Below, piece by piece: positions 7,213 to 12,649 of a DNA stretch of 12,649 bases. Each line of letters begins with the position of its first letter. Position 1 is the stretch's first letter. The position numbers were made by a program, and so were the translations under genes. The notes under the pieces were generated by a model. It was not told where the DNA came from. It saw nothing but the letters and a program-made list of their open reading frames with translations, and searched no databases. Origin of the DNA: Oribacterium sp. UBA5894 (GTDB taxonomy: Bacteria; Bacillota; Clostridia; Lachnospirales; Lachnospiraceae); NCBI GenBank assembly GCA_002431355.1, contig DJEQ01000107.1:5708-18356 (forward strand). The letters run 5' to 3'.

Positions 7213-7241
7213 TGTATTTCTGAAAACAGGCGTGCTATAAT
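7213..7241 (+). promoter_or_regulatory. Promoter of the thiamine salvage unit
   Basis: A consensus -10 TATAAT at 7236-7241 is extended by TG at 7233-7234. The -35 position (TGTATT, 7213-7218, 17-base spacer) is poor, as tolerated by extended -10 promoters. Transcription would start near 7248, a few bases before the TPP aptamer. Arms AGCAC (7208-7212) and GTGCT (7232-7236) are complementary, but no T-tract follows, so I see no terminator for folD. Confidence 0.7.
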
Positions 7242-7254
7242 GACGGGGTCAATC

Positions 7255-7356
7255 AAAGTACACAGGGGTGTCGGTCAGAACCGGCTGAGATGGGAACTGT
7301 GCGTTCCGGACCCTATAACCTGATTTGGATCATGCCAACGTAGGGAGCACTGCTTT
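7255..7356 (+). promoter_or_regulatory. TPP riboswitch (THI box) aptamer
   Basis: The conserved thiamine-pyrophosphate aptamer core is clear: GGGGTG (7265-7270), CTGAGATGGGA, GACCCTATAACCTGATTTGG, then ATGCCAACGTAGGGA. AAAGTA (7255-7260) pairs with TGCTTT (7351-7356) as a likely P1 extension. The aptamer lies between a strong promoter and an intrinsic terminator ahead of thiE. It should end transcription when TPP is plentiful, so thiE and the downstream thi genes are off when the product accumulates. Confidence 0.97.
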
Positions 7357-7371
7357 AGTATACGTATTTTC

Positions 7372-7401
7372 GGCTGTCCAGATGGGCAGCCTTTTTCTTT
7401 T
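7372..7401 (+). terminator. Riboswitch-controlled terminator
   Basis: GGCTGTCC (7372-7379) pairs with GGGCAGCC (7384-7391) around the loop AGAT, followed by TTTTTCTTTT. This is the expression platform of the TPP riboswitch. ACGTA (7338-7342), at the 3' end of the aptamer, is complementary to TACGT (7361-7365) just before the stem, a possible part of the switching structure. Confidence 0.9.
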
Positions 7402-7416
7402 GGAAAAATAAACGCG

Positions 7417-8058
7417 ATGAATAGAGAAAGTCTTCGATTATATGCCGTGACGGATCGCCATTGCCTGCAGGAGACGGAAGCACTGTGTGTGGCCGTAGAG
7501 CAGGCCATTCTCGGTGGAGCCACGATGGTACAGCTTCGGGAGAAGGAACGAACGGGAGAAGCCCTTCTGGCGGAGGCCCGCGAGGTGCAGGCCGTCTGTC
7601 GACGCTATCATGTGCCGTTTATCATGAACAATGATGTGATACTCGCGCTCCGGCTCGATGCCGATGGCGTGCATGTCGGGCAGAGCGACCTGCCGGCCGC
7701 CGAGGCCCGTCGCCTTCTGGGTCCGGAGAAGATTCTGGGCGTAACGGCACGCACCGTGGAGGAGGCGAAGAAGGCCGAGGCGGACGGGGCGGATTACCTT
7801 GGCTCCGGCGCTGTGTTCGGCAGCAGCACGAAGCTCGACGCGAAGACCATGTCGCGCGAAACCCTGACGGCCATTACCCATGCGGTGAAGATTCCGGTGG
7901 TGGCCATTGGCGGGATTACCGTTGGAAATGCCGAGGAACTCAGAAACTGTGGCACGGCCGGAATTGCCGTTGTGCGCGGCCTGTTTGGGGCCGAGGACAT
8001 CCGAGCGGCAGCGCAGGCGCTTCGCGCAACGGCGGACAGCTTCGTGGAAAGAGGATAA
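7417..8058 (+). CDS. thiE: Thiamine phosphate synthase
   Basis: ThiE joins HMP-pyrophosphate and thiazole phosphate to give thiamine phosphate. The 213-residue protein shows the TIM-barrel family motifs in order: LYAVTDR (8-14), VQLREK (38-43), the Asn-Asp pair in FIMNNDV (68-74), DGVHVGQSD (83-91), GVTARTVEEA, GSGAVFGSSTKLDA and VVAIGGIT. The length is normal. The start codon lies only 15 bases after the riboswitch terminator T-tract and has no good ribosome binding site, just GGA at 7402-7404, so translation initiation may be weak or unusual. It is the first gene under the TPP riboswitch. A 170-base gap separates it from thiD, although thiD, thiW and thiM follow in the same direction. Confidence 0.95.
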   Translation: MNRESLRLYAVTDRHCLQETEALCVAVEQAILGGATMVQLREKERTGEALLAEAREVQAVCRRYHVPFIMNNDVILALRLDADGVHVGQSDLPAAEARRLLGPEKILGVTARTVEEAKKAEADGADYLGSGAVFGSSTKLDAKTMSRETLTAITHAVKIPVVAIGGITVGNAEELRNCGTAGIAVVRGLFGAEDIRAAAQALRATADSFVERG

Positions 8059-8067
8059 CGCTCCTTC

Positions 8068-8115
8068 CGCTGTCCACGTGCCATATACTTCTCATGGCAT
8101 TCAGGACACACAGCG
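8068..8115 (+). other. Imperfect hairpin in the thiE-thiD gap
   Basis: An inner 6-bp stem TGCCAT/ATGGCA (8079-8084 and 8094-8099) is nested in CGCTGTCC (8068-8075) pairing with GGA (8104-8106) and CAGCG (8111-8115) across a CACA bulge. There is no T-tract, so it is unlikely to be an ordinary terminator. It could mark a processing site. The same DNA reads on the minus strand as part of a short cysteine-rich ORF. Confidence 0.45.
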
Positions 8116-8179
8116 CATGGGATGAAAGTATGGTTTGTACGCCATTGGCGTTCAAATAGATCATTTACACAGCGGCAGG

Positions 8180-8208
8180 TTGGGGGCACCACCTCAGGTC
8201 GCTATATA
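8180..8208 (+). promoter_or_regulatory. Weak candidate promoter upstream of thiD
   Basis: TATATA (8203-8208) is a reasonable -10 hexamer, and TTGGGG (8180-8185) is a poor -35 hexamer 17 bases upstream. It lies 20 bases before thiD in a gap long enough to carry an internal promoter. If real, it would let thiD-thiW-thiM escape the TPP riboswitch. No second riboswitch aptamer is visible. Confidence 0.25.
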
Positions 8209-8228
8209 AAATTAATGCGGAGGACATC

Positions 8229-9032
8229 ATGTACACAGCATTAACAATCGCAGGAAGTGACTCCTGTGGAGGCGCCGGCATCCAGGCAGATATCAAGACA
8301 ATGCTTGCGCATCACGTATATGCCATGAGCGCGATCACGGCATTGACTGCCCAGAATACGACCGGCGTAAAAAGTATTTTAGAGTCGACTCCGGAATTCC
8401 TCCAGGATCAGCTCGATATGATTTTTACCGATATCTATCCGGATGCAGTGAAAACTGGAATGGTTTCCTCTGCACGTTTAATCGACGTCATCGCGGAGAG
8501 ACTCAGATTCTACAAAGCCAGAAACATCGTCGTGGATCCGGTGATGGTTGCCACCAGTGGCGCACGCCTCATCAGTGCGGATGCGGTTGACACACTGAAG
8601 CGTACACTGCTGCCTATGGCAACCGTGATCACACCGAACATTCCGGAGAGTGAGGTACTGTCCGGACGGACGATTCGCAGCGCGGAGGATATGGTCGAAG
8701 CGGCGAAGAGTATCCACGAAGCCTATGGCTGCGCCGTCCTGACGAAGGGCGGACACCGGCTCAGTGATGCAAATGATGTGCTCGTAGAGGATGGGGGCGT
8801 GACCTGGTTCCATGGAAAACGGATCGAGAATCCGAATACCCACGGCACCGGCTGCACCCTGTCTTCGGCGATCGCCGCCAATCTGGCGAAGGGATATGAT
8901 CTCGAAACCTCGGTTCAGAACGCAAAGAATTATATTTCGGGCGCGCTGAACGCGATGCTGGACCTCGGAAAGGGCAGTGGCCCCATGGACCACGGCTTTC
9001 GGATTCAGGGTGATTTTTCGAAAAACGCATGA
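8229..9032 (+). CDS. thiD: Hydroxymethylpyrimidine / phosphomethylpyrimidine kinase
   Basis: ThiD phosphorylates HMP and then HMP-phosphate to the pyrophosphate used by ThiE. This 267-residue ribokinase-fold protein opens with LTIAGSDSCGGAGIQADIKT, the pyrimidine-binding signature. It continues with YAMSAITALTAQNTTGV, VVDPVMVATSGARL, ITPNIPESEVLSG, LTKGGH and the catalytic region THGTGCTLSSAIAANLAKG, with Cys209. The length is typical for a single-domain bacterial ThiD with no fused ThiE or TenA domain. GGAGG at 8219-8223 precedes the start at good spacing. The next gene, thiW, begins 46 bases after the stop. Pyridoxal kinases share the fold, but the N-terminal motif and the neighbours favour ThiD. 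Confidence 0.95.
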   Translation: MYTALTIAGSDSCGGAGIQADIKTMLAHHVYAMSAITALTAQNTTGVKSILESTPEFLQDQLDMIFTDIYPDAVKTGMVSSARLIDVIAERLRFYKARNIVVDPVMVATSGARLISADAVDTLKRTLLPMATVITPNIPESEVLSGRTIRSAEDMVEAAKSIHEAYGCAVLTKGGHRLSDANDVLVEDGGVTWFHGKRIENPNTHGTGCTLSSAIAANLAKGYDLETSVQNAKNYISGALNAMLDLGKGSGPMDHGFRIQGDFSKNA

Positions 9033-9078
9033 GGTGAACCCTTCTTCGGCAATTCCATGGTAATTGTAAAGGAGATTC

Positions 9079-9627
9079 ATGATGCGGAATGAACATTCAG
9101 CTACGGCAAGCGTAGCAGGCACAAGTGTAAACACGAAAAAGCTGGCCCTCGCAGCGGTTTTTGCGGCCGTTGCCGTGGTGGGCTCCACCTTCTCGGTACC
9201 CGTCTTCGGTTCGAAGTGTGCACCGGTACAGCACCTCGTCAATGTCTTATGTGCGGTCTTTCTGGGACCGGGCTATGGCGTAGCGGCGGCGTTCGTCACG
9301 AGCCTCATTCGAAACATGCTGGGACTCGGCTCGCTGCTCGCGTTTCCTGGCTCGATGTGCGGGGCATTTCTGTCGGGTTATTTATATAAGAAGCTGCGGA
9401 AGCTGCCAGCGGCCTATGTGGGCGAGATTTTCGGCACCGGGATCATTGGCGGCATGCTTTCCTACCCGATTTCAGCCTTTATTATGGGAAACTCGAAGGC
9501 GGCACTGTTTACCTTCGTCGTACCGTTCCTCGTGAGCACCTGTGGGGGTACCCTGATTGCCATTGTGATTACAGTGGCGCTCCGTCAGATGGGCTTTCTG
9601 GAGCGGGCGAAGGAGATGCTGAAGTAA
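9079..9627 (+). CDS. thiW: ECF transporter S component ThiW, probable thiazole uptake
   Basis: ThiW is the substrate-binding membrane component of an energy-coupling-factor transporter and is predicted in the literature to take up the thiazole precursor hydroxyethylthiazole. The protein has 182 residues, a polar N-terminus to about residue 20, then five or six hydrophobic segments. Recognisable features are KLALAAVFAAVAVVGS, FGSKCAPVQHLVNVLCAVFLGPGYG, FPGSMCGAFLSGYLYK and GGMLSYPISAFIMG. The shared EcfA ATPases and EcfT are not in the window and would be encoded elsewhere. AAAGGAG at 9068-9074 serves two adjacent ATG codons, 9079 and 9082; the second has the more usual seven-base spacing, so the protein may start one residue later. 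Its place between thiD and thiM supports the thiazole assignment. Confidence 0.9.
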   Translation: MMRNEHSATASVAGTSVNTKKLALAAVFAAVAVVGSTFSVPVFGSKCAPVQHLVNVLCAVFLGPGYGVAAAFVTSLIRNMLGLGSLLAFPGSMCGAFLSGYLYKKLRKLPAAYVGEIFGTGIIGGMLSYPISAFIMGNSKAALFTFVVPFLVSTCGGTLIAIVITVALRQMGFLERAKEMLK

Positions 9628-9636
9628 GGAATGCGC

Positions 9637-10548
9637 ATGGATGAGACGTGGAAAAAACATGGTACAGACTGGATGGAGGCGCTGAAGCGTACGGCACCCC
9701 TCGTACATTCGATCACGAATTATGTGACGGTCAATGACTGCGCGAACGCCTTACTTGCCATAGGCGCGCGCCCGGTCATGTCGCATGATCCGCGGGAAGC
9801 CGCAGAGATCACCTGCGGCAGCCAGGCACTGGAGCTCAGTCTCGGTGCAACCGAATACATGGAGGCGATGTTCCGAAGCGCGGAGGTAGCCTGCGAAAAG
9901 GGAATCCCGCGGGTGCTGGACCCTGTAGGCATCTCCGGCTCCACCTTTCGTCGTGACGCGCTGAAGCGCATGCTGTCCAGCTGTCCACCGACGGTCATCC
10001 GCGGAAATTATGCTGAGCTCCATGCCCTCCTGAAGAATGAGAGCACCGGGACCGGGGTGGATGCGGTGGCCGATGCCGCCCTTTCAACGCTCTCCCGGGA
10101 CGTACTCGCCGACGCCATGCAGGCGTATCTCAGGAAGCTGGATTTCCCACTGATTCTGATTGCCTCCGGGCGCGAGGATATTGTGGTATCACGGGACGCT
10201 TATGCGTATGTGCAGAATGGAAGTCCACGCATGGCGCAGGTAACCGGCACCGGCTGCATGGCAACGGAGCTCGTTGCTGCCTTTCAGGCGGTAGGCGGCG
10301 AGGATCGATTTCAGGCAGCCGTCCTCGCCACGGCCTTTATGGGCATCGCCGGGGAACGGGCCGATACCTGGGCACCACGTGGCACAGGAAGTTTCCATAT
10401 CGCGCTGATCGATGCGCTGTCGACACTGACCAGCGAGGAGCTTCTCACGGGCGCACGCATCCATTATGGACATAAAATAGAGACATCTCCGAGAGGACAG
10501 GAACTTCTTTTCTCCAGAAACAGGAGAAAGGAAGGCAGCCCGCTGTAA
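9637..10548 (+). CDS. thiM: Hydroxyethylthiazole kinase
   Basis: ThiM phosphorylates 4-methyl-5-(2-hydroxyethyl)thiazole, feeding salvaged thiazole to ThiE. Family motifs are present: PLVHSITNYVTVNDCANALL near the N-terminus, GARPVMSHDPREA, VLDPVGISGS, IRGNYAEL, and the catalytic VTGTGCMATELVAAF with Cys207. GSFHIALIDAL marks the usual end of the fold. The protein has 303 residues, about 30 more than most ThiM proteins. The excess is a basic, polar C-terminal tail after the LLTGARI segment. ATG 9637 is preferred because AAGGA at 9626-9630 is six bases upstream; the in-frame ATG at 9631 directly abuts that site. The gene begins nine bases after the thiW stop, so the two are probably translationally coupled. 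Confidence 0.94.
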   Translation: MDETWKKHGTDWMEALKRTAPLVHSITNYVTVNDCANALLAIGARPVMSHDPREAAEITCGSQALELSLGATEYMEAMFRSAEVACEKGIPRVLDPVGISGSTFRRDALKRMLSSCPPTVIRGNYAELHALLKNESTGTGVDAVADAALSTLSRDVLADAMQAYLRKLDFPLILIASGREDIVVSRDAYAYVQNGSPRMAQVTGTGCMATELVAAFQAVGGEDRFQAAVLATAFMGIAGERADTWAPRGTGSFHIALIDALSTLTSEELLTGARIHYGHKIETSPRGQELLFSRNRRKEGSPL

Positions 10549-10568
10549 TGGAGCCATAGCTGAAAAAC

Positions 10569-10594
10569 ATACGAAAAATAACCTTTTTTCGTAT
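10569..10594. other. AT-rich 10-bp hairpin after thiM
   Basis: ATACGAAAAA (10569-10578) pairs perfectly with TTTTTCGTAT (10585-10594) around a short loop. The T-run lies inside the stem, so it is not a textbook terminator on the + strand. A second small hairpin, ATAAGC/GCTTAT, follows at 10596-10610, then the strong terminator at 10638. It may add to termination or protect a 3' end. Confidence 0.5.
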
Positions 10595-10637
10595 CATAAG
10601 CAGGGCTTATTGCTCTGATAACACAGCATTAAAACAG

Positions 10638-10668
10638 ACACAGGTTTTTTTATAACCTGTGTTTTTTA
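10638..10668 (+). terminator. Intrinsic terminator after thiM
   Basis: ACACAGGTT (10638-10646) and AACCTGTGT (10654-10662) form a perfect 9-bp stem with a seven-base T-rich loop, followed by an uninterrupted run of T to 10667. It separates the thiamine unit from cstA. Confidence 0.92.
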
Positions 10669-10681
10669 TTGCAAAATAGCA

Positions 10682-10708
10682 TTGACAAGTCCGTAATAAA
10701 GTTATAAA
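10682..10708 (+). promoter_or_regulatory. Promoter of cstA
   Basis: A perfect -35 hexamer TTGACA (10682-10687) is followed after 15 bases by TATAAA (10703-10708). The spacer is shorter than the usual 17, which may lower basal activity. It lies between the thiM terminator and cstA. I see no cre-like catabolite operator that I would defend. Confidence 0.6.
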
Positions 10709-10750
10709 ACCTAGGGAATTTCATAATTTTTACTAATGGGGGTTATTTGT

Positions 10751-12490
10751 ATGAACACACTTGTCATCGTATTGATTGCTGCAATCTGTCTGATTGCCGC
10801 CTATACGCTTTACGGACGCTGGCTCGCGAATAAGTGGGGCATTGATCCGAAGGCGAAAACGCCGGCGGTCAAGTTTAATGATGGAGAGGATTACGTGCCG
10901 ACCGATGGCTGGACCGTTTTCAGCCATCAGTTTTCATCCATCGCAGGTGCAGGTCCTGTCACGGGTGCCATTCAGGCGGCTGCCTTCGGCTGGCTTCCGG
11001 TTCTTCTCTGGATCCTGATCGGTGGCATCTTCTTCGGTGCCGTTACCGATTTCGGCGCACTGTATGCAAGTGTGAAGAATGACGGACGCTCCATGGGTCT
11101 TCTCATCGAGAAGTACATCGGAAAGACCGGCCGTCGACTTTTCCTTCTGTTCAGCTGGCTGTTCTGCTGCATCGTTATTGCTGCCTTCGCTGACATGGTT
11201 GCAGGTACGTTCAATGCCTACACCGTGACCGATGGCGTGACCTCGCTTGCCGCTGCGGCTGATACCAATGCCGCTGCCGGCATGGTTTCCATCATGTTCA
11301 TGGTATTCGCCGTGATCTATGGCCTCATTCAGCGAAAGTGCAAGCTGACCGGCTGGAAGGAAACCGTTCTGGCCATCGTCTTCATCGTTCTCTGCTTCGC
11401 TCTCGGCATGCAGTTCCCACTGATTGCCGGAAAGCAGACCTGGAGCTACATTACCTTTATTTATATTTTCTTCGCTGCCGTAACACCGATCTGGATTCTG
11501 AAGCAGCCAAGAGACTTCATGACGACCTTCATGTTTGTGGCCATGATTGCTGCCGCTGTCATCGGACTGCTGGTTGCACACCCGACCATGAATCTTCCGG
11601 TATTTACCGGCTTTAACAACCCGAAGTTAGGAACCATGTTCCCGATTCTCTTTGTAACCGTGGCCTGCGGTGCCGTTTCCGGCTTCCACAGCCTCGTTTC
11701 CTCCGGTACCTCTTCAAAGACCGTTTCGAACGAGAAGGATATGCTGAAGGTTGGCTATGGTGCCATGGTACTCGAGTCCCTGCTTGCCGTCCTCGCCCTT
11801 TGCGTCGCTGGTGCCGCTGCAGCAGCCGATGGCACACCAGCCGAGGGTACACCATTCCAGATTTTCAGCCGTGGTGTTGCCGGTTTCATTTCCATGTTCG
11901 GCATTTCCGCACATGTCGCGACCGTATTCATGACGATGTGCGTATCCGCACTGGCACTGACGAGCCTTGATGCCGTTGCACGTATCGCACGTATGAGCTT
12001 CCAGGAGCTCTTCAGCGTGGATGATATGGAGCATGCAGAGGGCTGGAGAAAGCTTTTCTGCAATATCTACTTCTCCACCATCATCACCCTCGTCTTCGGA
12101 TTCATTCTGACGAAGGTTGGCTATGCCAATATCTGGCCGCTGTTTGGCTCAGCGAACCAGCTCCTGTCGGCACTCGTTCTGATTACGCTCTGCGTCTTCC
12201 TGAAGGTAACGGGCCGCAGCAATAAGATGCTCTTCCCGCCACTCATCATTATGCTCTGCGTAACCTTCACGGCACTCGTTCAGCGCCTGATCGCGATGGT
12301 ACAGGCCATCTCGACCGCTGCATCTGTGACGATCCCGGCGGGTGAAACCACCTGGGGCGCCGTATTCATCGCCAATGGTCTTCAGCTGATCATCGCGATC
12401 CTTCTCATCATTCTCGGTCTCACGATCGTTGTTAACTCTGCAAAGAGCTACGTAAAGAGCGAGAAGAACAGCGAGAAGGCTAACGCTTGA
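10751..12490 (+). CDS. cstA: CstA-family carbon starvation transporter (pyruvate/peptide type)
   Basis: This 579-residue polytopic inner-membrane protein belongs to the CstA family. E. coli members CstA and BtsT take up peptides and/or pyruvate. Roughly 14 to 16 hydrophobic segments span the sequence. Family motifs are the N-terminal YTLYGRWLANKWGID and the conserved block SHQFSSIAGAGPVTGAIQAA (58-77; canonical members have His-His where this one has His-Gln). The block GAVTDFGALYASVKNDGRSMG and the mid-protein CGAVSGFHSLVSSGTSSKTV are also present. At about 580 residues it is shorter than the roughly 700-residue E. coli proteins, as in many clostridial members. ATG 10751 has GGGGG (10738-10742) eight bases upstream; an in-frame ATG at 10736 overlaps that site. 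The gene is monocistronic here, with its own promoter and no U-tailed terminator in sight. The substrate cannot be fixed from sequence. Confidence 0.93.
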   Translation: MNTLVIVLIAAICLIAAYTLYGRWLANKWGIDPKAKTPAVKFNDGEDYVPTDGWTVFSHQFSSIAGAGPVTGAIQAAAFGWLPVLLWILIGGIFFGAVTDFGALYASVKNDGRSMGLLIEKYIGKTGRRLFLLFSWLFCCIVIAAFADMVAGTFNAYTVTDGVTSLAAAADTNAAAGMVSIMFMVFAVIYGLIQRKCKLTGWKETVLAIVFIVLCFALGMQFPLIAGKQTWSYITFIYIFFAAVTPIWILKQPRDFMTTFMFVAMIAAAVIGLLVAHPTMNLPVFTGFNNPKLGTMFPILFVTVACGAVSGFHSLVSSGTSSKTVSNEKDMLKVGYGAMVLESLLAVLALCVAGAAAAADGTPAEGTPFQIFSRGVAGFISMFGISAHVATVFMTMCVSALALTSLDAVARIARMSFQELFSVDDMEHAEGWRKLFCNIYFSTIITLVFGFILTKVGYANIWPLFGSANQLLSALVLITLCVFLKVTGRSNKMLFPPLIIMLCVTFTALVQRLIAMVQAISTAASVTIPAGETTWGAVFIANGLQLIIAILLIILGLTIVVNSAKSYVKSEKNSEKANA

Positions 12491-12518
12491 TGCCTGCCAT
12501 CATTCCTTATAAGGAGCC

Positions 12519-12598
12519 CCGGAGGGCGTTCGCCTGATGCCAATACTCCGAGACCGGAAAAATCAAAGATCGGACCTTAAGAAGCACTAGGCCCTCCG
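12519..12598 (-). repeat. Intergenic element copy B (right edge, minus strand)
   Basis: Read on the minus strand this 80-base element runs from CGGAGGGC (12598-12591) to GCCCTCCGG (12527-12519). The 8-bp ends are exact inverted repeats that would close a stem. It contains the same internal blocks as copy A at 1-96: AAGGTCCG, TCT, GATTTTTC, CGG.CTC and GGC.TC. An internal pairing TCCGA/TCGGA is possible here but not conserved in copy A. The left flank holds the palindrome CCTTATAAGG (12505-12514). No ORF is present. It lies in the 159-base gap after cstA. Confidence 0.6.
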
Positions 12599-12635
12599 CA
12601 ATCGTCGCGTTTTCCTGATGAAAACGCGACGTTGC
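12598..12635. repeat. Long perfect-stem hairpin next to copy B
   Basis: CGTCGCGTTTTC (12603-12614) pairs with GAAAACGCGACG (12620-12631) around the loop CTGAT. The stem extends through GCAA/TTGC (12598-12601 with 12632-12635) past a single bulged T, for 16 bp in total. CCCTC (12592-12596) and GAGGG (12638-12642) add an outer stem. No T-tract follows on either strand, so it is not a normal intrinsic terminator, although it is placed where cstA should end. Confidence 0.8.
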
Positions 12636-12637
12636 CA

Positions 12638-12649
12638 GAGGGTGCTAAT
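12638..12649 (+). repeat. Recurring GAGGGTGCTAA motif, possible start of another element copy
   Basis: GAGGGTGCTAA at 12638-12648 repeats exactly the first 11 bases of the window (1-11), in the same orientation. Copy A runs + from that motif, so a further copy may start here and continue past the window, head-to-head with copy B across the hairpin. This is only a partial observation. Confidence 0.4.

Noticed and set aside
12598..12635. Long hairpin as an intrinsic terminator for cstA.
   Set aside because: No T-tract follows the stem on either strand, so only a hairpin is claimed.
12638..12649. GGTGCTAAT resembles the GGTGCTAATTCC segment of SAM-I (S-box) riboswitches.
   Set aside because: The rest of the S-box core (GAGGGACTGGCCC, GCAACC in the right places) is not present upstream. 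The same motif at base 1 is followed by a different sequence, and it fits better as part of the repeated element.

Overview
The window looks like a chromosomal stretch from a fairly GC-rich member of the Bacillota, most likely class Clostridia and perhaps Lachnospiraceae. The grounds are AGGAGG-type ribosome binding sites, intrinsic terminators, ARG boxes of the Bacillus AhrC/ArgR kind, a TPP riboswitch controlling a thiazole-salvage cluster with the ECF component ThiW, an FchA plus FolD pair, and a short clostridial-type CstA. The family placement is inference. All ten protein genes are on the + strand and appear intact.

Layout: (1) Positions 1-383 are non-coding. They hold a conserved intergenic element, then two ARG boxes and a promoter for arginine synthesis. 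(2) Positions 384-5230 carry argG, argJ, argB and argD, closed by an intrinsic terminator at 5303-5340. A 13-bp inverted repeat sits between argG and argJ. (3) Positions 5510-7195 carry fchA and folD, one-carbon/tetrahydrofolate genes, probably with their own promoter. (4) Positions 7213-10548 form a thiamine salvage unit: promoter, TPP riboswitch with terminator, thiE, a 170-base gap, thiD, thiW and thiM. ThiW would import thiazole, ThiM and ThiD phosphorylate the thiazole and pyrimidine halves, and ThiE joins them to thiamine phosphate. (5) After a strong terminator, cstA (10751-12490) has its own promoter and encodes a pyruvate/peptide-type carbon-starvation transporter. (6) Positions 12491-12649 are non-coding. 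They hold a second copy of the left-edge element in the opposite orientation, a 16-bp-stem hairpin, and what looks like the first bases of a third copy running off the window.

The coding content is ordinary metabolism. The least explained signal is the pair of related intergenic elements at the two edges, which could be a genome-wide repeat or a structured RNA family. I do not recognise it. Other points worth a look are the argG-argJ inverted repeat, a FolD with an altered catalytic region next to FchA, and the structured thiE-thiD gap, which also reads as a short cysteine-rich ORF on the minus strand.
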